Shown here: piece by piece, positions 37,643 to 46,514 of the stretch | Layout: the number at the start of each line of letters is the position of its first letter | Position numbering within the stretch: the stretch's first letter is position 1 | From: Winogradskyella tangerina | Lineage (GTDB): Bacteria > Bacteroidota > Bacteroidia > Flavobacteriales > Flavobacteriaceae | Length of the DNA stretch: 64,000 nt | Assembly (NCBI RefSeq): GCF_003260205.1 | Contig: NZ_QERF01000001.1 | Location: 1-64,000 of the forward strand | Direction of reading: 5' to 3' | Notes under the pieces: model-generated | What the model was told of the DNA's origin: nothing | Databases searched by the model: none | The model's input: the letters and a program-made list of their open reading frames with translations, nothing else | Translations under genes and position numbers: made by a program

Positions 37643-39880
37643 TTAATTTATTCTGTACCGTAATCCGGCGTAATACATACTTCCAAAAATCGGACCGTAA
37701 ACAAAGTTACTATCAAAATTAGCTCCGAATGGATTATCAGGACTAATTATAGGATCCGGTTGTCTTACATTGGTCACATTTTCTCCTCCCAAATATACTT
37801 CAAACTTTGGAGAAAACACTTTAGTCACCTGAAGGTTTAAAGTACCAACTGTTGGTGAAAATTCGTCTAATTGAAATTCAACCGGGCTTAATTCGGTACT
37901 TGGAAAACGTTGAACGTCTAACCAATTGTAAGTCGCATCAAACTTCCATTGACTGCCACTTTCCGTCTTACTTGTTTCATAAGCAGCATTGGCAAATAAT
38001 CGATTTTCAGGAATTAGTGGCTTAGCCAATCTACCCGAATTATAATCGGTTTTAATGTCGTAATATTTATATGCTGTTCTTAGATCAAAGCCTTCAAAAG
38101 CATTGATATTGAATTCGAACTGAAAACTATTCGCATAGCTTTTTCCTTCGAGATTATAAAAATTGATCTCAAATGGATTTTCCCAATCAACAACCACTTG
38201 ATCTTGAAAATCTGTACGGTAAAAATCAAGAGTAATATCGGCTTTTCTATTAAACAAGTTAAACCCTTGCAAATAGCTGAAGCCATAATTCCAGGCAATT
38301 TCAGGATCTAATCCATAGATCTTACCACCAGCATCTTGAATATTTATTTGTCTAGAACTAGAAAACAAATTCTGGTTTTCAGCAAAAATATTCGCACTGC
38401 GCTTTCCTCGGCCAACAGATGCTCTAAATGCTGACTTTTCCCATGGCGTATAACGCACATGTAAACGAGGCGTTACAAAGAATCCTAATCGATTATGCTG
38501 ATCAACCCTCACTCCTGCCGTCATGGTAAACTTATCTAGATCGTCATAAGCATATTCAAAAAATGCCCCAACTGAGTTCTCAGTGCGCTCAAAATTCTGG
38601 GTATTTACCAATTCGTCATAATGATCTAGTGTAAAGCTAACACCAGTTTTTACCTTGTGTCTAGAATCTGAAATAATACTGTTGTAAATTAAGTTTGAAT
38701 AAAAACTATTGTGCTGAATATCATAGATATTCAATCCGAAGTAAGAATCTTGTCTATGGTGGCTGAAAGACGTTTGAAAACCTAAACTCTGATATGGAAT
38801 TTCAGGGTTCACATAGCCCAATTTAGTCATCACTTCAAAGCGTTCAGTATTGATTTCACTGCCCCAAAAATTGGTAGTACCACGATCTCTATCTGGATTG
38901 AAATCTAATTGTCCAGACTGAACTTCTTCATTGAGATATCGCAAACTTATAAAGCTAACAATACCTTTTTCGCCGTCGGTATATTGCCATCGATTTAAGA
39001 TATTGATCTGCTCCTTTAACGGCACATCGAGAAAAGAATCGTCGTTTCTATCGAATTTCTGATTACGTACATTTCCATGCAGGTATAAACCTGTACTCCA
39101 TTTATCGTTCAATTCTTGATTGAAATGGGTATTGAGCTCTAATCGACCGTTTACCGAACCATATGCATTTACAAATAAGCGGTCATCGGTTGAGGGTTTA
39201 ACCAATTCAGCATTAATTTGTCCCGCAATACTTTCATAACCGTTGACTACACTTCCGGCACCTTTGGTGATTTGGATACTTTCTACCCACGTACCCGGTA
39301 TAAAACTTAGTCCGTAAGCTTGTGAAGCCCCACGAATAGCAGGAATATTCTCTGTGGCGATTAAAATGTAAGGAGAATTTAAGCCCAACATTTTTATTTG
39401 TTTTGTCCCAGAAACAGCGTCAGCAAAATTAACGTCAATTGAAGGGTTAGTTTCAAAACTCTCGGATAGATTACAGCATGCTGCTTTAAGCAATTCGTCA
39501 CTACTTACAAAAAGCGTATTTTCTGCTCTTAAGTATGATTTTGAAGTCGCTTGCTTTCTGTAAGATACCTCCACGGCATCCAATTCATCTGAAGATTGCA
39601 GTATATGTCTTATAAATTTGTTTTCGTTTACGGTAAGCGTATCTGTCTTAAAACCGACATAACTGATCACCAATTTATTAAACGAAAATTTATAGGGAAT
39701 CGTGAAGGTTCCATCCTCAAGAGTAATGGTTCCTATAGATGAGCCCAACCAATACACGTTGGCACCTGGTAACGGCAATTCTTTAGAGCTCGTAGTCTCT
39801 AAAACAATGCCTTTTAATTCTTCTTGTGCAGGCATCGCTGAACACAAGCAGATAAATAATATTATTATATATGATTTCAT
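37643..39880 (-). CDS. TonB-dependent outer-membrane receptor
   Basis: A 745-residue receptor from ATG at 39880. A signal peptide (MKSYIIILFICLCSAMPA) is followed by a carboxypeptidase-like regulatory domain (LKGIVLETTSSKELPLPGANV, about 20-105). The plug domain has ACCNLSESFETNPSID and QIKMLGLNSPYILI, and the 22-strand barrel ends in YYAGLRYRIN. The plug has a Cys-Cys pair. Its neighbours are a secreted HMA protein and a Cys-rich exported protein, so copper or another metal complex is the likely substrate (inference). Confidence 0.9.
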   Translation of the reverse strand: MKSYIIILFICLCSAMPAQEELKGIVLETTSSKELPLPGANVYWLGSSIGTITLEDGTFTIPYKFSFNKLVISYVGFKTDTLTVNENKFIRHILQSSDELDAVEVSYRKQATSKSYLRAENTLFVSSDELLKAACCNLSESFETNPSIDVNFADAVSGTKQIKMLGLNSPYILIATENIPAIRGASQAYGLSFIPGTWVESIQITKGAGSVVNGYESIAGQINAELVKPSTDDRLFVNAYGSVNGRLELNTHFNQELNDKWSTGLYLHGNVRNQKFDRNDDSFLDVPLKEQINILNRWQYTDGEKGIVSFISLRYLNEEVQSGQLDFNPDRDRGTTNFWGSEINTERFEVMTKLGYVNPEIPYQSLGFQTSFSHHRQDSYFGLNIYDIQHNSFYSNLIYNSIISDSRHKVKTGVSFTLDHYDELVNTQNFERTENSVGAFFEYAYDDLDKFTMTAGVRVDQHNRLGFFVTPRLHVRYTPWEKSAFRASVGRGKRSANIFAENQNLFSSSRQINIQDAGGKIYGLDPEIAWNYGFSYLQGFNLFNRKADITLDFYRTDFQDQVVVDWENPFEINFYNLEGKSYANSFQFEFNINAFEGFDLRTAYKYYDIKTDYNSGRLAKPLIPENRLFANAAYETSKTESGSQWKFDATYNWLDVQRFPSTELSPVEFQLDEFSPTVGTLNLQVTKVFSPKFEVYLGGENVTNVRQPDPIISPDNPFGANFDSNFVYGPIFGSMYYAGLRYRIN

Positions 39881-39952
39881 TTTTTTATTTGATTGTAGGT
39901 ATAACAATAAGCGCATCGTAATGCACCACTCCTTTACGGGGTTATATTACAA

Positions 39953-40366
39953 TCAAATAAGGTAAGTTTCGTCTAAGACCTGAATATCCCTAATGAGCAA
40001 GGGCGGAGAATAGTCTCTGTGTGGAATTATTTGTTTTGGCAGGCTCTCATATAGATTTGCTAAAACATAAGCATAGGAAACTAAGACTTGCTTTTGCGTT
40101 TCATTGAGATCATCAAATGATTTGAGAGCCAGATCATCTTGTCCTTCAACGATATCTACTTCATTCTCACAACATGATTTTTTGGTCACCTTCATGCTAT
40201 CAGAATCAACTTTGCCACCACAACATTTATCTATTTCAGAAAATATAGCAACATCGACTAGGTTACCTCCACAGAAATGTTTTTCAATAACCAATGACAT
40301 CGTTGAGCCCAACACCAAAAAAGCTAGGATTACTGAGAACACTTTATGAAAAACTGATAATTTCAT
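39953..40366 (-). CDS. Cys-rich exported protein (HYC_CC_PP-like)
   Basis: A 137-residue protein with an N-terminal membrane/signal segment (VFSVILAFLVLGSTMSLVIEK). A conserved KHFCGGNLVD, two Cys pairs (DKCCGG and KKSCCEN) and the basic end IPHRDYSPPLLIRDIQ fit the HYC_CC_PP-type family from which the name derives (His-Cys, Cys-Cys, Pro-Pro). It precedes the TonB-dependent receptor on the same strand. Metal binding is likely from the Cys pairs. Together with the receptor and the HMA protein it forms a probable copper locus. Confidence 0.75.
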   Translation of the reverse strand: MKLSVFHKVFSVILAFLVLGSTMSLVIEKHFCGGNLVDVAIFSEIDKCCGGKVDSDSMKVTKKSCCENEVDIVEGQDDLALKSFDDLNETQKQVLVSYAYVLANLYESLPKQIIPHRDYSPPLLIRDIQVLDETYLI

Positions 40367-40415
40367 AATGCAAAGTTACGAAAATCCCATTACTACCATT
40401 GAAATTATAAAATCC

Positions 40416-40850
40416 TTAACGATTCAATTTGTAATAATAGAAGGCTGGTAAAAGGAGTATTACACCAATAGGTTGAATTAAAAAGCGCCTTACATTAAAG
40501 AAAAGGTAATAGTCTTCTTGCTTCGGATTGATCACAAAATAGAGATACGGAATCAACAGCAACACATAAGCAATGACATACAATAAAACCGCAAACTTAA
40601 TCATAATCTTATCGTTAAAAATCAAGTAAAGAATACCTAGAGATACCAATGTGTTCAACAGATATCTCAGACTCGTAAAGAACACGAGCTTAGCGACTTC
40701 ACGTCTTGGATTGTCTATATACAAGTAGTCATTTTCGAAAAACTTCAGGTAGGGATCATAAAATAAATAATCCTCAAAACCACGTATAGCCATCAAAACA
40801 AGAATCAGTATACCAACAAATATGTAACGTGTAAGTTTAGGCATTGGCAT
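40416..40850 (-). CDS. Exosortase F system-associated membrane protein
   Basis: A 144-residue membrane protein with four hydrophobic segments (IFVGILILVLMAIRGF, LRYLLNTLVSLGILYLIF, FAVLLYVIAYVLLLIPYLYFV, PIGVILLLPAFYYY). The family motif FYDPYLKFFE-like segment (LFYDPYLKFFENDY) is present. It overlaps the xrtF gene by 14 bases, the standard arrangement for the exosortase F partner. Its role with XrtF is not established. Confidence 0.85.
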   Translation of the reverse strand: MPMPKLTRYIFVGILILVLMAIRGFEDYLFYDPYLKFFENDYLYIDNPRREVAKLVFFTSLRYLLNTLVSLGILYLIFNDKIMIKFAVLLYVIAYVLLLIPYLYFVINPKQEDYYLFFNVRRFLIQPIGVILLLPAFYYYKLNR

Positions 40851-41388
40851 TTACAGTTTTTGAAAATCGATTCACCCAAACCATCCAAAGTAAAAATACA
40901 GTTCCATAGATCAACATTGGAAAAACAACTTTATGCATCAGATATTCTTGGTCAGGATAATGATACAATCCGACGGATAAGATGACAATACGAATTAAGT
41001 TAAATGCGTAAATTATAATACAACCCGCGAAACCAAAGAAAATTGTGGTTTTCAGTTTTCCGGCAAAGGCAATGATAAACGACAGAAATAATATGATTAC
41101 ACTTAAGGCATTACAACCTTCAATTACGCGTGCTACAAATTCTCCATTAATAATGATTTTCATAGATGGTTCGCCGGTATGTGGTATAATTTCTGAATTA
41201 TAGCCGATGCTATTTAGTAAGGAATTTGACTGCCGTGCTACTAAGTTAGTCATGTAATCAGGATAAAACTTAGAGCCATCAGAGAGATTCAAATATATAA
41301 AATGACCAATGGTAAGAATGCCATAAACCACTAAAAATGTGATTATGAAACGAATAACCAATTTATATTTTGTAATGAGCTCTCTCAA
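40837..41388 (-). CDS. xrtF: Exosortase family protein XrtF
   Basis: A 183-residue membrane protein with a TTG start (no in-frame ATG fits). The exosortase catalytic triad is visible: Cys in RVIEGCNALSV, Arg in FNLIRIVIL and His in YLMHKVVFP, each at a membrane boundary. There are four to five membrane segments. Exosortases cut and reanchor proteins with a C-terminal sorting signal. XrtF is the Flavobacteriaceae type; no cargo with a recognisable signal is seen in this window. It is divergent from the GAF gene. Confidence 0.88.
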   Translation of the reverse strand: MRELITKYKLVIRFIITFLVVYGILTIGHFIYLNLSDGSKFYPDYMTNLVARQSNSLLNSIGYNSEIIPHTGEPSMKIIINGEFVARVIEGCNALSVIILFLSFIIAFAGKLKTTIFFGFAGCIIIYAFNLIRIVILSVGLYHYPDQEYLMHKVVFPMLIYGTVFLLWMVWVNRFSKTVNANA

Positions 41389-41481
41389 TAAAATTGATAG
41401 TGTTAGTTTGCTGTTAAATTTATGAAAACCCTATTTTAAAATTGAACGAATTAAATACTTTTACCAAAAGTTTATACAATT

Positions 41482-41937
41482 ATGACCTTTGAATCCCTTA
41501 AATCTGAAATAAAACAAATTGTTGCACAGAATGAACGCAGTGTAGATGAACGTCTGCTGAGCATTTGCGAAGTGCTTGAAAGTAATGTTGACTATTACAA
41601 CTGGGTAGGTTTTTATTTTAAAAATGGCGACAAATTAGAGTTAAAACTTGGACCTTATGTTGGCGAACCAACAGACCATACTATCATTCCTTTTGGGAAA
41701 GGTATCTGCGGACAAGTAGCTGTGAGCAATCAGAATTTTGTAGTTCCTGATGTGTCTGCACAAGACAACTATATAGCCTGCAGTATTACCGTAAAGGCTG
41801 AAATTGTAGTTCCAATTTTTATTAATGGTGAAAATATTGGTCAGATCGATATCGATTCTAACACACCCGATCCATTTACCGAAGCTGACGAACGATTTTT
41901 AGAGTTTGTTTGTAAAGAGGTCGCTAAGATTCTTTAG
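41482..41937 (+). CDS. GAF-domain protein, fRMsr-like (free methionine-R-sulfoxide reductase)
   Basis: A 151-residue cytoplasmic single GAF domain (NVDYYNWVGFYFKNGDKLEL start; PFGKGICGQVAVSNQNF and QDNYIACSITVKAEIVVPIF). The Cys in GICG and in YIAC match positions of catalytic Cys residues in fRMsr enzymes, which reduce free methionine-R-sulfoxide with thioredoxin. The last 14 bases overlap the end of the convergent small membrane-protein gene. Regulatory GAF function cannot be excluded. Confidence 0.8.
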   Translation: MTFESLKSEIKQIVAQNERSVDERLLSICEVLESNVDYYNWVGFYFKNGDKLELKLGPYVGEPTDHTIIPFGKGICGQVAVSNQNFVVPDVSAQDNYIACSITVKAEIVVPIFINGENIGQIDIDSNTPDPFTEADERFLEFVCKEVAKIL

Positions 41938-42172
41938 TCCTTTTCCGCAGGTTATCTCTTAACTGTAGAATTAACAGCGCTACTACACTGATCATTACTA
42001 GCAGAAAAAGTGCGTAGGTCACTACGATGATCCAGATGTTTACATTACTGAGATCCCAGACCCAACTTACTGTTTTATTAAAACCAATAGTATCGCTAGT
42101 ACTTAGATAAACTAAGGAGATCACAATTAAGATGGTGGCACTACTGATAAAATATTTAAGAAAGCGTTTCAT
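41924..42172 (-). CDS. Small two-helix membrane protein
   Basis: An 82-residue protein with two hydrophobic segments (YFISSATILIVISLVYLS and IWIIVVTYALFLLVMISVVALLILQ) and a basic tail. No family was recognised. It follows the ABC permease gene at 42183 by 10 bases and may be co-transcribed with it. It overlaps the convergent GAF gene by 14 bases. Confidence 0.65.
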   Translation of the reverse strand: MKRFLKYFISSATILIVISLVYLSTSDTIGFNKTVSWVWDLSNVNIWIIVVTYALFLLVMISVVALLILQLRDNLRKRTKES

Positions 42173-42182
42173 CTTCTAGAAA

Positions 42183-43436
42183 TTACATACCTGTTCTGAT
42201 CGCTTCAACAGGGTCTAATCTCGAGGCGGTTAAGGCCGGAATTACACCAGAAATCAATCCGATAAATGAAGAAATTGTAAATCCTAAAAACACATTCTTT
42301 GCAGACAGAATGAACTCAAAATCTTCTGTGACATTGTTTCCAATAAGAGTACCTAACCAAACCATAATTAAACCAAATAACCCACCAACAAGGGCAAGGA
42401 TTACGGCTTCAAACAAAAATTGAAAAAGAATAAACCTGTTCTTGGCACCTAATGATTTCTGAATACCAATAAGATTTGTGCGTTCTTTCACACTTACAAA
42501 CATAATATTGGCAATTCCAAAGCCTCCAACAAGCAAGGAGAAACCACTAATTACCCAACCTATGGTGTTCATTGTTCCGATGATACTGTCTATGGCATCT
42601 TGTAAACCTGAAATAATATTAATAAAAAACGAATCGATTTCTTCGGGCTTAATGCCTCTTCGATTCCTTAAAATCTGAGTCACATCAGCTTTTAATCCGG
42701 CGATATCAGCATCTTCCTTTGGTTTAATAATTACAATATTCTTGAAATTCCTATTGTTGTCACCATAGCGATTTCGAACGTAGTTGGCAGGCAAGAAAAT
42801 TGAAATATCGTTACTATCACCAAATAAACCTGAACCCTCTTTTTTAACAACGCCAATTACGGTAAACTTTTGTCCATAAATACGGACCTTCTTGCCTATT
42901 GGCTCTAAGTTTCCGAATAATGAATTTGCAATTTCAGATCCTATAACCACAACCGGTTTTCCGGCATTAGATTCAGATTCGTTATAAAATCGACCTTTTT
43001 CAAACTCTAAATATTGAATATCGGTAAACTCATTAGAAACTACCACAGTGTTAACACTGCTCACCAATTCAGACTCATACCGAATATTCTCTCGTCTTAC
43101 AAACAACTGAAATGCCACATGTTCAGCATTTTCTAATCCAGCTTTCAGAAATTTATATTCATTATAGGAAATCTCATCAAAGGTCTCATATTTCCATCGA
43201 GGCACTTCGGTAGGCCCAAATGAAATATTAGCAACATACATGGTATTACTGTCTAAAGAACTCAGCTGTGATTTAATCTGTTTATCTAAAGAATCAACAG
43301 CGGCAAGTACCGCTATAATTGAGAAAATACCAATGGTCACACCCAGTAGTGATAGAAAGGTACGTAATTTGTTGTTTCTTAACGCGTTGAATGCAAATGA
43401 GAAACTTTCTTTTAGCAAACGTAAATATAAAAGCAT
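42183..43436 (-). CDS. MacB/FtsX-like ABC transporter permease (tandem copy 2)
   Basis: A 417-residue permease: one N-terminal membrane segment (TFLSLLGVTIGIFSIIAVLAAV), a periplasmic MacB-PCD domain (about 45-250), and three C-terminal membrane segments of the FtsX domain (NTIGWVISGFSLLVGGFGIANIMFVSVKERT, ILALVGGLFGLIMVWLGTLIG, VFLGFTISSFIGLISGVIPALTASRLDPVEAIRTGM). It is a close paralogue of the gene at 43520, with near-identical N- and C-termini. No ATPase gene lies nearby. Such permeases export lipoproteins, peptides or antibiotics, or transmit signals. Confidence 0.9.
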   Translation of the reverse strand: MLLYLRLLKESFSFAFNALRNNKLRTFLSLLGVTIGIFSIIAVLAAVDSLDKQIKSQLSSLDSNTMYVANISFGPTEVPRWKYETFDEISYNEYKFLKAGLENAEHVAFQLFVRRENIRYESELVSSVNTVVVSNEFTDIQYLEFEKGRFYNESESNAGKPVVVIGSEIANSLFGNLEPIGKKVRIYGQKFTVIGVVKKEGSGLFGDSNDISIFLPANYVRNRYGDNNRNFKNIVIIKPKEDADIAGLKADVTQILRNRRGIKPEEIDSFFINIISGLQDAIDSIIGTMNTIGWVISGFSLLVGGFGIANIMFVSVKERTNLIGIQKSLGAKNRFILFQFLFEAVILALVGGLFGLIMVWLGTLIGNNVTEDFEFILSAKNVFLGFTISSFIGLISGVIPALTASRLDPVEAIRTGM

Positions 43437-43519
43437 AAGGCATCCTTAAGTGATGCCTAAAGATAAAGGCTTTAGACTATAAGAAAGGTTATAGAATGCT
43501 TAAAATATTGAAAAGATTC

Positions 43520-44773
43520 TTACATCCCAGTTCTGATGGCTTCCACAGGGTCTAATCGCGATGCTGAAAAGGCAGGTATAACTCCCGAAATCAAACCAAT
43601 TAATGTGGACAAACCAAACCCGAGGAACATGTTACCAAAAGACAATACAAACGTGAAGTCATCTCCGATAAAACTGTTCATAATTAGTGAAGTGATCCAA
43701 ACAAAGAATAAACCAATTAAACCACCAACTACGGCAAGTATAACAGCCTCAAATAAAAATTGAAACATGATGAAACGGTTTTTGGCACCAAGCGATTTCT
43801 GAATTCCGATCAAATTTGTCCGCTCCTTCACACTGACAAACATAATATTTGCAATACCGAAGCCACCAACTAATAGCGAGAATCCTGAAATGACCCAACC
43901 AACAAGGTTTAAAGTTCCGATAATAGCATCAATGAATGATACCAGACCCGATAATTTATTAATAAAGAAGTCGTCGTCCTCATCGGCTTTTAGGCCTCTG
44001 TAGGCTCTGAATTTTTGGCGAAGCACACTTTCAAAAGCGCCCATATCAACCCCGGCTTTAGGCTTTATAACAACGGCTCCAGGTAATCCATCTGCACCAC
44101 CATTTCGAAATCTCCTCACAAAATTTGCCGGCACATAACCTTTACCATCTGGCGAATCCCCTAAAGTCGATCCATATTTTTGAAGTACGCCAATGACCGT
44201 TAATTTTCTACCGTAAACGCGTACGACTTTACCGATCGGATTTGATGTACCAAATAAATTTTCGGCAAGTTCAGACCCAATAACAATTACAGGTGCACCT
44301 GTATCCGATTCTAATTCTGAATAAAATCGACCTTGCCCAATCTTCAAATCATCTATAACATAAATTCCGTGTGAAATAGGTGTTACCTCAACATTACTAA
44401 CCGTTTCTGCCTGATAGCGAATCGTCTCATTTCCACCGAAAATTACATAGGCAGATTCTTCAATGTCAGGAATATTTCGTCGTACGAACTCATAATCGTC
44501 ATATTCTGTTTGCGGGAAATTATCACGCTTCCATCTTGGCACCTCCGTCGGACCAAATGAATACTTCGTAAGATACATTGTATTCTTATCGAGACCAGAA
44601 AGATTTTCTTTAATATCGCGGTCTAAGGAATCTACAGCCGCCAATACGGCAATAATAGAAAATATACCTACGGTAACTCCTAAAAGGGAAAGAAAGGTCC
44701 GTAATTTGTTATTTCTAAGGGCATTAAGCGCAAACGAAAAGCTCTCTTTAAATACTCTTAAATAGACAAGCAT
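43520..44773 (-). CDS. MacB/FtsX-like ABC transporter permease (tandem copy 1)
   Basis: A 417-residue permease with the same layout as its neighbour: N-terminal helix (FLSLLGVTVGIFSIIAVLAAVDSL), periplasmic domain, FtsX helices and the same ending (SRLDPVEAIRTGM). The periplasmic domain differs more than the membrane parts, which suggests a duplication followed by divergence in substrate recognition. The gap between the two genes is 83 bases. The ATPase partner must be encoded elsewhere. Confidence 0.9.
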   Translation of the reverse strand: MLVYLRVFKESFSFALNALRNNKLRTFLSLLGVTVGIFSIIAVLAAVDSLDRDIKENLSGLDKNTMYLTKYSFGPTEVPRWKRDNFPQTEYDDYEFVRRNIPDIEESAYVIFGGNETIRYQAETVSNVEVTPISHGIYVIDDLKIGQGRFYSELESDTGAPVIVIGSELAENLFGTSNPIGKVVRVYGRKLTVIGVLQKYGSTLGDSPDGKGYVPANFVRRFRNGGADGLPGAVVIKPKAGVDMGAFESVLRQKFRAYRGLKADEDDDFFINKLSGLVSFIDAIIGTLNLVGWVISGFSLLVGGFGIANIMFVSVKERTNLIGIQKSLGAKNRFIMFQFLFEAVILAVVGGLIGLFFVWITSLIMNSFIGDDFTFVLSFGNMFLGFGLSTLIGLISGVIPAFSASRLDPVEAIRTGM

Positions 44774-44882
44774 GGGTTAGCTAGATTAAATCGATTTAAA
44801 GATAGGACGTTTTCAACAGTATATTGTTACAAAAAACTTAAAGAAAGTAATATCTGTAAACCAATAATCATCCTCATTGTTT

Positions 44883-44890
44883 TATTTTTG
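44883..44890 (+). promoter_or_regulatory. Putative purH -7 box TATTTTTG
   Basis: Matches TAnnTTTG, 26 bases before the purH start codon. No clear -33 element is visible. Confidence 0.4.
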
Positions 44891-44916
44891 CAAAATCAAA
44901 ATCACAACACATCATT

Positions 44917-46443
44917 ATGAACAACAAAACTATATCCTCGGCACTGATTTCTGTATTTAGTAAAGATGGATTAGAACCAATTGTAAAAAAACTAAACGAC
45001 CTTAACGTTACAATTTACTCTACGGGAGGAACAGAAAAATTCATCAGAGACTTAGGTATTGATGTTGTTCCGGTAGAAGATGTTACCTCTTACCCATCTA
45101 TTCTCGGTGGACGCGTAAAAACACTACACCCGAAGGTATTTGGCGGGATTCTTAATCGTCAAAATCACGATGGTGACGTCGCTGAATTAGCGGAGTTTGA
45201 AATTCCGCAGATCGATCTCGTTATTGTAGATCTATACCCTTTTGAAAAGACTGTTGCTTCAGGTGCAAGTAATCAAGATATTATTGAAAAGATAGACATT
45301 GGTGGAATTTCACTCATAAGAGCTGCAGCCAAAAATTATGCAGACGTTACATGTGTGTCATCCGTTGAAGACTATGCTGAATTTTTAGAATTGCTTAAAG
45401 TAAAAAATGGTGAAACTTCTGAAGACGACCGAAAGCGTTTTGCAGCTAAGGCATTTAATGTATCATCACATTATGACACAGCAATTTTCAATTACTTCAA
45501 CAATCATGAAGAAGCCGTCCTTAAAATAAGCGAAACAAAAGGTAAAGTACTTCGCTATGGTGAAAACCCACATCAGAAAGGCTTTTTCTTTGGTGATTTT
45601 GATGCCATGTTTACCAAATTACACGGTAAAGAACTTAGTTATAACAACCTTCTTGATGTTGATGCAGCGGTTAATTTAATCCTCGAATTTAAAGGTGAAG
45701 ACCCAACATTCGCTATTTTAAAACACAACAATGCATGTGGCTTTGCTCAGCGTTCAACAGTAAAACAAGCCTATGTTGATGCCTTGGCAGGTGATCCTGT
45801 TTCTGCATTTGGTGGAATCCTAATTTGTAATTCTGAAATAGATAAAGCCACTGCCGAAGAAATTCATAAGTTATTCTGTGAAGTGGTTATTGCACCGTCA
45901 TTTTCTGATGAGGCCTTAGACATTTTGAAAGGAAAGAAAAATAGAATTCTATTAATTCTTCACGATGTAGAATTACCAAAAACTACCGTGAGAACTTGTT
46001 TAAATGGTGCATTAGTTCAAGAGCGCGATGCTAAAACTGATGTTTTGGAAGACCTGAAAACGGTGACTAACACAGCACCAACTCAAGCTGAACTTGAAGA
46101 TTTGATATTTGCATCGAAACTTTGTAAGCATACCAAATCTAATACTATTGTTCTTGCTAAAAACAAGCAACTCTGTGCAAGTGGCACAGGGCAAACAAGT
46201 CGTGTTGATGCCTTAAATCAAGCCATTCACAAAGCGAAATCATTTAATTTTGATTTGGACGGAGCTGTCATGGCAAGTGATGCCTTCTTCCCGTTCCCGG
46301 ATTGTGTGGAAATTGCAGATAATGCCGGAATAAAAGCTGTTATTCAACCAGGTGGTTCTATTAAAGATGAACTAAGTATCAACTATTGCAACGACAATGA
46401 TGTTGCCATGGTGTTTACCGGTACGCGCCATTTCAAACATTAA
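44917..46443 (+). CDS. purH: Bifunctional AICAR formyltransferase / IMP cyclohydrolase
   Basis: A 508-residue enzyme for the last two steps of IMP synthesis. The N-terminal MGS-like IMP cyclohydrolase domain (about 1-200) has ISVFSKDGLEPIV, STGGTEKFIRDLG and GGRVKTLHPKVFGGIL. The AICARFT domain (about 200-508) has LRYGENPHQKG, LKHNNACGFAQ, GDPVSAFGGIL and ASDAFFPFPD. It has its own promoter region and a terminator, so it is probably a single-gene unit. Confidence 0.96.
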   Translation: MNNKTISSALISVFSKDGLEPIVKKLNDLNVTIYSTGGTEKFIRDLGIDVVPVEDVTSYPSILGGRVKTLHPKVFGGILNRQNHDGDVAELAEFEIPQIDLVIVDLYPFEKTVASGASNQDIIEKIDIGGISLIRAAAKNYADVTCVSSVEDYAEFLELLKVKNGETSEDDRKRFAAKAFNVSSHYDTAIFNYFNNHEEAVLKISETKGKVLRYGENPHQKGFFFGDFDAMFTKLHGKELSYNNLLDVDAAVNLILEFKGEDPTFAILKHNNACGFAQRSTVKQAYVDALAGDPVSAFGGILICNSEIDKATAEEIHKLFCEVVIAPSFSDEALDILKGKKNRILLILHDVELPKTTVRTCLNGALVQERDAKTDVLEDLKTVTNTAPTQAELEDLIFASKLCKHTKSNTIVLAKNKQLCASGTGQTSRVDALNQAIHKAKSFNFDLDGAVMASDAFFPFPDCVEIADNAGIKAVIQPGGSIKDELSINYCNDNDVAMVFTGTRHFKH

Positions 46444-46452
46444 AATAAAATT

Positions 46453-46486
46453 AAAAAGAGCATCAATATTGATGCTCTTTTTTTAT
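46453..46486. terminator. Terminator after purH
   Basis: AAAAAGAGCATCAAT and ATTGATGCTCTTTTT form a palindrome followed by further Ts. It serves purH and possibly the convergent 46515-49088 gene. Confidence 0.8.
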
Positions 46487-46514
46487 AAACCTAACATTGA
46501 TCTAGAACGTTGCC

